A stretch of 53,507 nt of DNA from Alphaproteobacteria bacterium (GTDB taxonomy: Bacteria > Pseudomonadota > Alphaproteobacteria > Rhizobiales > Rhizobiaceae), in the NCBI GenBank assembly GCA_024280375.1, contig JAJRQF010000066.1:1-53507 (forward strand), given 5' to 3'. Each line of letters starts with the position of its first letter. Within the stretch, counting starts at the first letter, position 1. Positions 27,621 through 36,160 of the stretch are shown piece after piece. A model generated the notes under the pieces. That model saw only the letters and a list, made by a program, of their open reading frames with translations, ran no database searches and was not told the origin of the DNA. The position numbers were made by a program, and so were the translations under genes.

Positions 27621-29141
27621 ATGTTCCCAACTCCCCGGGCAGATGTAATTTCCAATACTCGTGAATTCGAGATCACTCCCTTGGTAAAGCCGACCGGTTT
27701 TCGTGAATATGATGCGCGCTGGTGGTTTGGAAATCCTGATTCCGACAAGGAACCGGAAATCAATTTGATGGGCGTGCAGGCGCTCGGCATGGGGCTTGGA
27801 ACGCTTATTCGCGAACTTGGCGCCGGGCCGGATATTGTGGTTGGCCATGACTACCGCGCCTATTCGGTCTCGATTAAAAATTCGCTGATCGCCGGATTGC
27901 TGGCCGCCGGTGCCAATGTAAAAGATATTGGTTTGGCCCTCTCGCCAACCGCCTATTTTGCTCAATTCGCACTTGATGTGCCTTCTGTTGCGATGGTCAC
28001 AGCATCCCACAATGATAATGGCTGGACCGGGGTGAAAATGGGTTGCGAGCGACCAATGACCTTCGGGCCCGATGAAATGGGGCGTTTGCGCGACATCGTT
28101 TTGAATGGCAAATTCAAACTGATCGGCGGTGGTTCTTATGATTATGTGACGGATTTTGCCGCCCGATATATCGACGATCTGGCTGATCGTCAGCCAATTA
28201 GGCGCAAACTTAAAGTCATTGCGGCATGTGGTAATGGTACGGCTGGCGCTTTCGCACCGGAAGTTTTGGAGCGCCTTGGCTGCGAGGTTATTCCGCTTAA
28301 TACACGGCTTGATCACTCCTTTCCAAACCACAATCCTAACCCGGAAGACATGGTTATGCTGCATGCGATCCGCGATGCGGTGTTGGAACATGGGGCCGAT
28401 ATTGGCCTTGGCTTTGATGGCGATGGCGACCGTTGCGGGGTGGTTGATAATGAGGGCGAAGAGATTTTTGCCGATAAGGTTGGCGTAATGCTGGCCCGCG
28501 ATATTTCGGCAATTACGCCCAACAGTGTTTTTGTCGCCGATGTTAAATCCACCGGGCTGTACCTTACCGACCCGGTGTTGAAAGAGCAGGGTGCAAAAAC
28601 CGATTATTGGAAAACCGGGCATTCCTATATCAAGCGCCGGGTCAATGAAATCAACGCCGTCGCTGGTTTTGAAAAATCCGGACACTTCTTTTTCAATGCT
28701 CCTATTGGCCGTGGTTATGACGATGGTATCGTTACTGCCCTTGCCATTTGCGATATGCTTGATCGCAGCCCGGATAAATCCATGGCCGATCTGCGCCGTG
28801 CCTTGCCGCTTACCTTTGGTTCACCCACCATGTCACCAGCCTGCGCAGATGAGATCAAATATGAGGTGGTCGACCGGGTGATCAAACGCCTGTTGGCCAT
28901 GCGGGATGTGGGCGAGAAAATTGCCGGCCACGATATTGTCGAGTGCATCACCGTCAACGGTATTCGTGTTGTTGCCGATGATGGCACCTGGGGGCTTATC
29001 CGCGCCTCCTCCAATACCCCGCAATTGGTTGTGGTAGTGGAAAGTCCGGTCTCTGAGCAGCGTAAAATCGACATGTTCCACGCAATGGATGCGGTGCTGC
29101 GCGAAAACCCGGAAGTTGGCGATTATAATCAGGGGCTTTGA
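27621..29141 (+). CDS. Phosphomannomutase / phosphoglucomutase
   Basis: A 506-residue alpha-D-phosphohexomutase that interconverts hexose 1- and 6-phosphates for envelope sugars. It has the phosphoserine loop VTASHNDNGWTGVKMG, the magnesium loop GLGFDGDGDRCGVVDN, the sugar-binding GFEKSGHFFFN and a C-terminal phosphate-binding domain with RASSNTPQLVVVVES. ATG at 27621 has GAGG six bases upstream; the frame would also allow a TTG one codon earlier. A long open frame on the other strand across this gene is a coding shadow. The gene converges on deoA. Confidence 0.95.
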   Translation: MFPTPRADVISNTREFEITPLVKPTGFREYDARWWFGNPDSDKEPEINLMGVQALGMGLGTLIRELGAGPDIVVGHDYRAYSVSIKNSLIAGLLAAGANVKDIGLALSPTAYFAQFALDVPSVAMVTASHNDNGWTGVKMGCERPMTFGPDEMGRLRDIVLNGKFKLIGGGSYDYVTDFAARYIDDLADRQPIRRKLKVIAACGNGTAGAFAPEVLERLGCEVIPLNTRLDHSFPNHNPNPEDMVMLHAIRDAVLEHGADIGLGFDGDGDRCGVVDNEGEEIFADKVGVMLARDISAITPNSVFVADVKSTGLYLTDPVLKEQGAKTDYWKTGHSYIKRRVNEINAVAGFEKSGHFFFNAPIGRGYDDGIVTALAICDMLDRSPDKSMADLRRALPLTFGSPTMSPACADEIKYEVVDRVIKRLLAMRDVGEKIAGHDIVECITVNGIRVVADDGTWGLIRASSNTPQLVVVVESPVSEQRKIDMFHAMDAVLRENPEVGDYNQGL

Positions 29142-29184
29142 TTTCTCTCACGTCTATTCCAATGCTTCGCTTAAGAGCTTGCGT

Positions 29185-29234
29185 TGGGCCTGCGAGTGCG
29201 CGCCGCATTGGCGGCGGCTCGTTAGTCAACTCGC
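29185..29234 (+). repeat. 50-bp intergenic repeat, copy A
   Basis: This 50-base unit begins TGGGCCTGCGAG and ends GTCAACTCGC. It matches the unit at 44481-44530 on the opposite strand at 43 of 50 positions. Its centre is a hairpin GCCGC-ATTG-GCGGC. It lies between the convergent phosphomutase and deoA genes and may serve as a terminator. Confidence 0.75.
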
Positions 29235-29272
29235 ATTCACAGCCACATTGTTCGATGCTCGACGCTGAATTA

Positions 29273-30589
29273 TCAATTGGCTATCCGCTCAATCACCGTC
29301 GGGTTATCAATTACATCGCGCGCGTTGCCAATTTTATAGGCTTCGCGTAAAATTCTGGCCGCTTGTTCCGCCTCATCATCATTGCGGGCATGCACCATGC
29401 CAATCGGGTTTTCCGCATCAACCATATCGCCAATGGCCGCAAGATCGCTATAGCCGACCGAATGGTCAATCTCATCCTGCGGGCGGGTGCGGCCGCCGCC
29501 AAGCGCCACAACACCAAGCCCGACGGAACGCGCATTGGTGGCGATCACCGAGCCTTCTTCTTCGGCATAAACCGACCTGATAACTGTAGCTGGCTTTAGG
29601 TATTTCTCATGCGCCTCAACCATATCGTTAGGCCCGCCAAGCCCACTTACCATTTTGGCAAAAATCTCGCAGGCCTTGCCACTGTCAAAGGCGCGTGCCA
29701 CTTTTTCACGGCCCTCGATGGCATTTCCCGCAAGCCCGCCGGAAACCAGCATTTCGCCGCAAAGGGCGACGGTCACATCCCAAAGGCGCGAATCCACATG
29801 TTCGCCATTGAGAAACTGGATGGCATTGCGCATTTCAAGCGCATTGCCGGCGGCCGATGCGAGCGGCTCGTTCATATCAGTTATGAGTGCGGTGGTTTTC
29901 AGGCCTGCTCCATTGGCAACTGCCACAAGGCTTGCGGCCAACTCGCGGGCGCGGTCGAGTGAATCCATAAAAGCCCCGGTGCCGCATTTTACATCGAGCA
30001 CCAGACCCTGCAACCCGGCAGCGAGTTTTTTCGACAGGATGGAAGCGGTTATCAGCGGCACGGATTCCACCGTCGCAGTCACATCGCGAATGGAATAAAA
30101 CCGCTTGTCAGCCGGTGCAAGATCGCCCGTCTGGCCAATAATAGCACAGCCGACATTTTCAACCACTTTGCGAAACAGGGCGTTGTCGGGCTGGGTCTGG
30201 TAGCCGGGGATCGCGTCAAATTTATCCAGCGTGCCGCCCGTATGGCCAAGCCCACGACCAGAAATCATCGGCACAAATCCACCACATGCGGCAATCACCG
30301 GTGCCAATATGAGCGAGACATTATCCCCCACGCCGCCGGTTGAATGTTTATCAAGCACTGGCCCGCTTAGGTGAGACCAGTCGAGCACATCGCCGGAATC
30401 CCGCATCGCGAGCGTTAGCGCAACCGCCTCATCGCGGTTCATATTATTGAAAATCACCGCCATTGCTAATGCTGCAATCTGGCCCTCTGATACGGCACCG
30501 GATGTGATGCCCGCCACAAATTCGGCAATCTCCTCAGCCGACAGCGCTTCGCCGTCGCGTTTTTTTCTAATTGTTTCCTGTGGGAGCAT
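29273..30589 (-). CDS. deoA: Thymidine phosphorylase
   Basis: DeoA splits thymidine and deoxyuridine with phosphate to the base and deoxyribose 1-phosphate. The 438-residue protein shows [16 protein letters not shown] at the start, the family signature [19 protein letters not shown], the phosphate-binding [34 protein letters not shown] outlined in part, and [12 protein letters not shown]. It is on the minus strand but separated from the deoC operon by about 3 kb of repeats and acquired-looking genes. The upstream ribosome site is weak. Confidence 0.96.
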   Translation of the reverse strand: MLPQETIRKKRDGEALSAEEIAEFVAGITSGAVSEGQIAALAMAVIFNNMNRDEAVALTLAMRDSGDVLDWSHLSGPVLDKHSTGGVGDNVSLILAPVIAACGGFVPMISGRGLGHTGGTLDKFDAIPGYQTQPDNALFRKVVENVGCAIIGQTGDLAPADKRFYSIRDVTATVESVPLITASILSKKLAAGLQGLVLDVKCGTGAFMDSLDRARELAASLVAVANGAGLKTTALITDMNEPLASAAGNALEMRNAIQFLNGEHVDSRLWDVTVALCGEMLVSGGLAGNAIEGREKVARAFDSGKACEIFAKMVSGLGGPNDMVEAHEKYLKPATVIRSVYAEEEGSVIATNARSVGLGVVALGGGRTRPQDEIDHSVGYSDLAAIGDMVDAENPIGMVHARNDDEAEQAARILREAYKIGNARDVIDNPTVIERIAN

Positions 30590-30715
30590 GGGTGTGGTCC
30601 TGAATTGTTAGGGTATTCAAAAGTATACGCCACTGCCTGGAAATTTGCAGCAATTTGTTCGCCCATCGTTGCCTTTATATTTGCACATTGACCATCAAAT
30701 TTCACCCTCACTTCC

Positions 30716-30758
30716 GTCATCCCGGCCAAGCGAAGCGCGAGCCGGGACCCACTGGTGG
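30716..30758. repeat. GTCATCCCGG-type palindromic repeat
   Basis: GTCATCCCGGC...GCCGGGACCC, in which CCCGGC pairs with GCCGGG around CAAGCGAAGCGCGA. This is a typical alphaproteobacterial dispersed repeat, with the GTCAT lead that recurs in related elements. Confidence 0.65.
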
Positions 30759-30841
30759 TAGCTGTTGATTTAGGGATTGCGAGATATGGTGATAGTTGCA
30801 ACGTCATAAATCATCCCGCATCCTGGGAAGGGCATAGTAGG

Positions 30842-30871
30842 CCCCGGATATCGTGTGCCACGATTCCGGGG
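30842..30871. repeat. Strong 13-bp hairpin repeat
   Basis: CCCCGGA-T-ATCGTG and CACGATTCCGGGG pair over 13 bases with a single bulged T and a three-base loop. It is followed by GTGACGATGG, the tail often seen with GTCATCCCGG-type elements, so it is probably a member of the same dispersed class in the other orientation. Confidence 0.65.
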
Positions 30872-30949
30872 TGACGATGGAGAGGGACAGCATAAATATT
30901 GGCGGTAAAGTTTCATCTGGCAACAGCTTCTGTTTACTAATTCCATATA

Positions 30950-30963
30950 CCCGCCTGCGCGGG
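30950..30963. repeat. Short CCCGC...GCGGG hairpin repeat
   Basis: CCCGC and GCGGG pair around CTGC, followed by CATGACGG. It matches the style of the common dispersed element with the core CCCGC-loop-GCGGG-xATGACG. Confidence 0.5.
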
Positions 30964-31022
30964 CATGACGGAGGGATGCATCAATGACAGAGGCATCCCA
31001 ATAAACCCTAAGCAACTAAGTG

Positions 31023-31883
31023 CTAATCCATGACCTCAAATTTTTGATCAATTTTGTATGGGAAAAGTTTGGGGTCCATGATTGTGCTTTGGTCGACATA
31101 GCTTTGGAAGTGAACCGCACAGTTAATTCTGTCAGACATAATCACCGCATATTGAGCCGGAGCTTCAAAACAGTTCTGCTGGCCGGTGCGGCCTCGCAGA
31201 TACGGTTCAACCCGGTGTTGGTTGCCCGAAATAGTTGCGCATGGATAACCTCCCCAGCTCCCTGCGGTGGTAATATGGCAATGACCGGCAAGAATTTGGA
31301 TAATATCGGCCTGGCTTTCGTGAAGAACTTTCAAAAGCTTTTCAGGCTCCGCAAGTCTGTAAGTATCGACAGGCATCTGCAATGCGCTAGGGTTGTGGTG
31401 CAATAGAAGTATAATTTTCAAGTCTTGCGCTTTTGCCTCAGTCAAACATTCAGCGGTCCACGCAAGCCGTTTGGCGCACAGGCCACTGCGTAACACGCCA
31501 GGTTCCGAAGAATCCAGCATAATAATTCTGTGGCCTTTTATATCCTCATACCCTTGAACGAATTGGTTTTGATCGAGCATCGGATCCCTGGCATGCTGCA
31601 AATAAACATTGCGATCATCGTGATTGCCCATCATAACCCGTTGCGGCAAATCACTGGCGGCACGAATTTCGTCAAAAACAGCATAGGCATCTGCATCGGC
31701 TTTATCGGTGATGTCACCGGCAAAAACCACCAGATCGGCATCCGCATGAAGTTCATTAACATTCTCAATTGCAAGCTTGAAACGTGGTGCTGTATCCAAC
31801 CCGCGTTTAACTTCGCCTTTTGGCAAAAGATGAATGTCGCTCATGACGATGAGCTTCAAAAGATCGTCAGTGTATGAACTCAA
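31023..31883 (-). CDS. CpdA-like calcineurin-type metallophosphoesterase
   Basis: A 286-residue cytoplasmic phosphoesterase with the full metal-ligand series: SDIHLLP, VVFAGDITDKAD, MMGNHDDRNV, LLLHHNPSAL and ILAGHCHITTAG. It resembles class III cyclic nucleotide phosphodiesterases (CpdA) and glycerophosphodiesterases (GpdQ), which cannot be separated here. The start is TTG at 31883 with AAGGA eight bases upstream; the next Met would cut into the first metal-binding strand. A cyclic-nucleotide role is interesting given the cyclase-like gene at 47.2 kb, but the two are 16 kb apart. Confidence 0.88.
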   Translation of the reverse strand: MSSYTDDLLKLIVMSDIHLLPKGEVKRGLDTAPRFKLAIENVNELHADADLVVFAGDITDKADADAYAVFDEIRAASDLPQRVMMGNHDDRNVYLQHARDPMLDQNQFVQGYEDIKGHRIIMLDSSEPGVLRSGLCAKRLAWTAECLTEAKAQDLKIILLLHHNPSALQMPVDTYRLAEPEKLLKVLHESQADIIQILAGHCHITTAGSWGGYPCATISGNQHRVEPYLRGRTGQQNCFEAPAQYAVIMSDRINCAVHFQSYVDQSTIMDPKLFPYKIDQKFEVMD

Positions 31884-32268
31884 AATTATGATCCTTCAGT
31901 AATAGCGTGTTCCATCTTTATATGAAGGGGATAGTTTATTTAAGATCTTATGAAAAATAATGTTTTTGCGACACAGGCTCCGTAAATCCAATTTTGATAT
32001 ACAGAATTGGTAATAATGTAAATTAAGGATGGTTCCATATATCCGATTATATGACTATGACGACGAATGGCCGCTTCGAGCCCTTTTTAGTCCGTGGAAC
32101 CGTATCGCGATTTGAATGGCTCACGGCTGTATATGTCTTCGCTTCTGTCCACCAACCGAAGTCGCCACCTTTGTCATTCTTGCTACGACTCCAATATTTC
32201 AGTAGGCTGCGTTTTATATCTATGAGGGTAGGTCAAAGTCAGCCAAACCCATAAACTGGAGGCGAAAC
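31884..32268. other. A+T-rich gap containing the left end of an inverted-repeat segment
   Basis: No gene is supported in these 385 bases. A 67-codon open frame (32051-32254) has no recognisable features. The stretch contains the left inverted repeat at 32031-32055. The part next to the phosphoesterase probably holds its promoter. Confidence 0.5.
32031..32055. repeat. Left inverted repeat of a 1.5-kb segment
   Basis: GGTTC followed by CATATATCCGATTAT and ATGAC. The reverse complement recurs at 33534-33557 with one base missing and two changed. Further inward the two ends keep weaker similarity (ACTxTGxCxACGA), as in decayed transposon termini. No target-site duplication is visible. Confidence 0.65.
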
Positions 32269-33081
32269 ATGACCGCGTTAGACAAAGAATTCACAGGATC
32301 AATTCCAGAATTCTATGACACCTACTTGGTGCCACTGATATTCGATGCTTATGCCGATGATCTGGCATCACGTGTTGCTTCACTTGCACCAGAATCGGTC
32401 TTGGAAACAGCTGCGGGGAGTGGGGTGGTGCCTCGTGCGCTCGCTAGCCGTCTCGGCGTTAACGCTCGATACGTTGTAACCGATCTCAATCAACCCATGC
32501 TCGACCATGCAGCAAACAAACAAGGAAACGATGACCGCATTGAATGGCATCAGGCCGATGCGCTTGACCTGCCTTTCGAAAATAACTCGTTTGATGTTGT
32601 TATTTGCCAATACGGGGTTATGTTCTACCCGGACCGTGTGAAAGGCTGTGAAGAGGCCTATCGTGTTTTGAAACCAGGTGGGCAATACATTTTCAATGTC
32701 TGGGATCACATTGGAGAAAACGAATTCGCTGATGTCGTCACAGCGGCGGCGGCCAAAGTTTTTCCTGATGATCCTCCCCACTTTCTCGCCCGAACGCCGC
32801 ATGGCTATCATGACGTGGAGGCGATTAGAGATGATTTGAATGCAGCTGGTTTTTCTGATGTTTCGGTTGATACGATGGAAGAAGTGAGTCGAGCGCCATC
32901 TCCTCGACATCCTGCAGTCGCTTATTGCCAGGGGACACCATTGCGCACAGAAATTGAGGCCCGTGATGCAGGTTCGTTGGAATACGTGACAGAGCGTGCA
33001 ACAGAGGCCATTGCCGAACGCTTTGGTAGCGGGCCGGTTTCTGCTAAAATCCAGGCTCACATCTTCACTGCTGTGAGATAA
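32269..33081 (+). CDS. Class I SAM-dependent methyltransferase
   Basis: A 270-residue methyltransferase of the Methyltransf_11 kind. Motif I is VLETAAGSGVVPRALA, the acidic residue of motif II is in YVVTDLNQPML, motif III is QADALDLPFENNSFDVV and YRVLKPGGQYIFNVW follows. It resembles the UbiE/small-molecule methyltransferase group; the substrate is unknown. ATG has a strong ribosome site (GGAGG). It lies inside the inverted-repeat-bounded segment 32031-33557 next to a broken gene, which suggests recent acquisition. Confidence 0.88.
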   Translation: MTALDKEFTGSIPEFYDTYLVPLIFDAYADDLASRVASLAPESVLETAAGSGVVPRALASRLGVNARYVVTDLNQPMLDHAANKQGNDDRIEWHQADALDLPFENNSFDVVICQYGVMFYPDRVKGCEEAYRVLKPGGQYIFNVWDHIGENEFADVVTAAAAKVFPDDPPHFLARTPHGYHDVEAIRDDLNAAGFSDVSVDTMEEVSRAPSPRHPAVAYCQGTPLRTEIEARDAGSLEYVTERATEAIAERFGSGPVSAKIQAHIFTAVR

Positions 33082-33278
33082 GAGGATAGCTGAGATGAAA
33101 ATTAAGTCTCTCTTTGTGACACGAACCGCAATTAAGGCCATGTCGCAAATTCGATCTTAAATGCTTTACTCAATGGCTCAAAGGCCCGCATACCAGACCT
33201 TGACCCGTTGCAAAATGGATCCTATTTGCAACAGTCACAAAGCCTAGGCAAAACCGATTCATCCTGTATGGTGCAGTT

Positions 33279-33452
33279 ATGGAAACTAGCAACATTTCTC
33301 AAAGTTGCGGTTGTAAGTGTGGTGCTGTTGCGTTTCGTGTATCAGCCGAGCCTTACTTCACTGCCATCTGTTCATGCACGTTCTGCCAGAAATTGACTGG
33401 CTCAGACTACAACGTCGAAGCCATTTTGATTATCCGTTTGGATTGCATGTAG
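33279..33452 (+). pseudogene. Truncated GFA / CENP-V family gene
   Basis: A 57-codon frame encodes the N-terminal part of a GFA-family (glutathione-dependent formaldehyde-activating-like) zinc protein: CGCKCGAVAFRVSAEPYFTA followed by CSCTFCQKLTGSDYNVEAI, with the Cys pairs of the first zinc sites. A normal member has about 120-140 residues; this one runs into a stop after IIRLDCM. The remaining domain is not found downstream in any frame I read, so it is a remnant, within the inverted-repeat segment. Confidence 0.7.
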
Positions 33453-33533
33453 TTGGAGGATTAATTTGAAGCTGCCATTTGCTGCATTGCGGAAAACCTT
33501 TAATTGGGTTCTGAACGTACCCTCGTTGCCAAA

Positions 33534-33557
33534 GTCGCATAATCGGATATATGAACC
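33534..33557. repeat. Right inverted repeat of a 1.5-kb segment
   Basis: Its reverse complement reads GGTTCATATATCCGATTATG plus CGAC, pairing with 32031-32055 at 22 of 25 aligned positions, including a 15-base perfect run. It lies 82 bases after the end of the GFA remnant. Confidence 0.65.
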
Positions 33558-33575
33558 TACGCTGCAATAGCCATC

Positions 33576-33632
33576 CATTTTGCGACGGCTTTTGAAATCG
33601 AGCAAAAACAAAGGCTTGGTCGTCGCAAAATG
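33576..33632. repeat. 12-bp perfect inverted repeat
   Basis: CATTTTGCGACG (33576-33587) and CGTCGCAAAATG (33621-33632) are perfect reverse complements, 33 bases apart, just outside the right inverted repeat and 105 bases beyond the end of the ALDH16 gene. The loop is long for a terminator. Confidence 0.5.
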
Positions 33633-33736
33633 TGTATGCAAAATTAGTGTGGGAATAGGGGTTTCGATGGATGGTTCAGGCTCTTCCCTCAACTGCTATG
33701 CGAGGGAGCGAATTTCAAATCTTCCAATTCAATTCA

Positions 33737-36148
33737 TCAAACCCCGAATGGGGTCCAGATGGATTTTATCTGCACGGCCTTGAACAAAAACTCTTTGCCC
33801 TGGCCCTGTTTAGCGTCATACCAGTCGCGCGCCTTGCCGTAGTTCACCCATGTGGGTTTAAGACTACCAGATGATTTCTGCTCGACCATGGTTGAACCCT
33901 GCTGGTCGCCAAAATACCACATCGCGTTTATGTCATCATGGGCGGCCATGGTTTCGGCCAGCGTATCGCGTTTGCCGGTGATGATGTTGATCACCCCGCC
34001 GGGCACATCGGAGGTATCCAATACCTGATAGAACAGGCCCGCCACCAGCGGCTGCAGGGGTGAGGGGGAGATAACCACCCGGTTGCCCATGGCAATGGCT
34101 GGAATGACAGTGGAAATCATCGCCAAAAGCGGGGCTTCATCCGGGCACGATATGCCGATCACCTCATAGGGTTCTTTGAGTGCAAGGGCGAGCATATTGG
34201 CGGCGGGAGCACGCACCTCGCTGTCGTATTTATCGGCCCACGCGGCGTAATACATAATGCGCGCGATAGAGGCTGAAACCTCTTTCATCGCCTTAGTAGT
34301 GGAAAGGCCGGAACTCTGGCTGAGAACCTCGGCAAAATCACCGGCCCGTGCCTCAAGGTTTTCTGCCATAAAATACAAAACCTGCGCCCGTTGGTGCCCG
34401 GTCATGCCCGACCAGCCGTCTGCCTTGCGGGCGGCCTCAACCGCATTTCGAATGTCCTTGCGGCTGCCAAGACCGGCCTCGCTGACGATATTGCCCTTAT
34501 AATCATAGATCGGATAGCTATAGCCGCCATCAGGTCTGGCCTGTTTGCCACCCACATACATTTTCATGGTGCGGTCCAATTGGTCCGGTTTGGCAAGTGT
34601 GCTTGTGCCCACCGGATGGGCCTCGGCAAAGTCATCCGGCTTGGGCAATTTGGCCGCTGATTTTTGCCATTCCGGCACGAGATATTCGGCCATGCCTTCG
34701 CGGCCACCCTCACGGCCATAGCCGGATTCTTTATAGCCGCCAAAGCCGACGCTCGCGTCAAACAGATTGGTCGAGTTGATCCACACAATGCCGGCTTTTA
34801 CCCGGCGTGCGGCATCAAAGGCCACATCGAGATTTTGCGACCATATGGATGCGGCCAGCCCGTAGCGGGTATTATTGGCCAGCGCCATTGCCTCATCCGG
34901 GGTGCGGAAGGTCATTGCGGATATGACCGGCCCGAATATTTCTTCCTGTGCCAGATTGGAGGAAGATTCCACATCGGTGAACAATGTCGGCGGATAGAAG
35001 CTACCCTTGATATTGCTTTCGTAAAGCGCTTTGGCCCATTCGGGTTGCCAAAGGGTAGCACCCTCGCTGACACCGGAGGCAACGCATTTGGTGATATTTT
35101 CCAACTGCACCGGGGCGACAACCGCGCCCATATCCATTGTTTTATCCAGTGGATTGCCAAGCCGCAGCTTTTCCATCCGGGCTTTTAATTTGTCATAGAA
35201 GCGCTCAGCAATACCTTCCTGCACCAAGAGACGGGAGCCTGCGCAACAAACCTCGCCCTGATTAAACCAGATCGCATCGACCACCCCTTCAACCGCGCTA
35301 TCAAGATCCGCACTTTCATAGACGATGAAGGGCGATTTGCCACCAAGTTCCAGTGACAGCTTTTTGCCTGTGCCTGCGGTTGCCTTGCGAATAATCCGGC
35401 CGACTTCGGTCGAGCCGGTAAAGGCGATCTTGTTGAAGGCTGGATGGTCAACCACATGACGGCCGGTTTCGCCATCACCATTGACGATATTGAACACCCC
35501 ATCGGGTAGGCCCGCCTGCTTACAGATTTCGCCAAAAGCTATAGCGGTTAGAGGTGTGTGTTCGGCAGGCTTTAAAACCACTGTACACCCGGCGGCAAGC
35601 GCCGGTGCCACTTTCCACGACAACATCAGCAGCGGGAAGTTCCACGGAATGATCAATCCGCAAACGCCAGCAGGTACATGGCCGGGAAATTCTTCCTCCA
35701 CCAGTTCGGCCCAGCCCGCATGATGATAGAAATGCCTTGCGACCAGCGGAATATCAATATCGCGGGTTTCACGAATGGTTTTGCCATTGTCCAGCGTTTC
35801 CAGCACGGCCAGAAAACGCGCATGTTTTTGCACCTGCCGGGCCAGCGCATAGAGATGCCGCGCCCGCTGATTGCCAGATAATGCAGCCCAGCTGGTGGCG
35901 GCTTTGGTGGCAGCTTTAGCAGCCAGATCAACATCCGCTTTGCTGCCCTTGGCAATGATGGCGAGTTTTTCGCCATTTGCGGGATTGCTCACCTTGAAGG
36001 TTGAGCCCTCTTTTGGCTCGGTGAATTTGCCACCAATTAAATGGCCGAACGTGCCCTTGTGGTCAGATAGCCATTGCAGCGCTTCGCTGGCATCTTCCAC
36101 TGCCGGGCCATATTCCATCGTGTTCAAAATGTCATTTGTGTCGTTCAT
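33737..36148 (-). CDS. Two-domain aldehyde dehydrogenase (ALDH16-like)
   Basis: An 803-residue protein with a complete aldehyde dehydrogenase domain (about 20-500) and a second, incomplete one (about 525-803), the layout of the ALDH16 family. Domain 1 keeps Asn170 (IIPWNFP), Glu267 (LELGGKSP) and the catalytic Cys301 (NQGEVCCAGSR), so it should be active. Domain 2 has the Rossmann part and ends without a Cys loop. The gene is 12 bases after deoC at the end of the nucleoside operon, so oxidation of acetaldehyde made by DeoC is a reasonable inference. A short ACCCC-ATTC-GGGGT hairpin overlaps the stop (33741-33754). Confidence 0.9.
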   Translation of the reverse strand: MNDTNDILNTMEYGPAVEDASEALQWLSDHKGTFGHLIGGKFTEPKEGSTFKVSNPANGEKLAIIAKGSKADVDLAAKAATKAATSWAALSGNQRARHLYALARQVQKHARFLAVLETLDNGKTIRETRDIDIPLVARHFYHHAGWAELVEEEFPGHVPAGVCGLIIPWNFPLLMLSWKVAPALAAGCTVVLKPAEHTPLTAIAFGEICKQAGLPDGVFNIVNGDGETGRHVVDHPAFNKIAFTGSTEVGRIIRKATAGTGKKLSLELGGKSPFIVYESADLDSAVEGVVDAIWFNQGEVCCAGSRLLVQEGIAERFYDKLKARMEKLRLGNPLDKTMDMGAVVAPVQLENITKCVASGVSEGATLWQPEWAKALYESNIKGSFYPPTLFTDVESSSNLAQEEIFGPVISAMTFRTPDEAMALANNTRYGLAASIWSQNLDVAFDAARRVKAGIVWINSTNLFDASVGFGGYKESGYGREGGREGMAEYLVPEWQKSAAKLPKPDDFAEAHPVGTSTLAKPDQLDRTMKMYVGGKQARPDGGYSYPIYDYKGNIVSEAGLGSRKDIRNAVEAARKADGWSGMTGHQRAQVLYFMAENLEARAGDFAEVLSQSSGLSTTKAMKEVSASIARIMYYAAWADKYDSEVRAPAANMLALALKEPYEVIGISCPDEAPLLAMISTVIPAIAMGNRVVISPSPLQPLVAGLFYQVLDTSDVPGGVINIITGKRDTLAETMAAHDDINAMWYFGDQQGSTMVEQKSSGSLKPTWVNYGKARDWYDAKQGQGKEFLFKAVQIKSIWTPFGV

Positions 36149-36160
36149 TATACGTGCCCT

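Larger units (their letters stand above)
30590..31022. other. Repeat-rich intergenic stretch, no gene
   Basis: This 433-base gap between two minus-strand genes has no supported coding region. It holds three dispersed-type hairpins listed separately (30716-30758, 30842-30871, 30950-30963). The first part may hold the deoA promoter. Confidence 0.6.
33082..33736. other. Gene-poor stretch with one broken gene and two sets of inverted repeats
   Basis: After the methyltransferase a 21-codon frame (33095-33160) with an AGGA site is seen but not recognised. Then come the truncated GFA gene (33279-33452), the right inverted repeat (33534-33557) and a 12-base perfect inverted repeat (33576-33632). No complete gene is supported. 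Confidence 0.5.

Noticed and set aside
27249-28685. 478-codon minus-strand open frame across the aspartic protease and phosphomutase genes
   Set aside because: It lies opposite two clear genes, has no family motif and reflects codon bias of the plus-strand genes.
32051-32254. 67-codon plus-strand frame before the methyltransferase
   Set aside because: Starts inside the inverted repeat, no ribosome site and no recognisable sequence.
32380-33141. 253-codon minus-strand frame opposite the methyltransferase
   Set aside because: The plus strand has full methyltransferase motifs and a ribosome site; the minus frame is not protein-like.
33095-33160. 21-codon frame with an AGGA site after the methyltransferase
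   Set aside because: Too short and unlike any known small protein; it may be a start of a lost gene, but nothing supports it.
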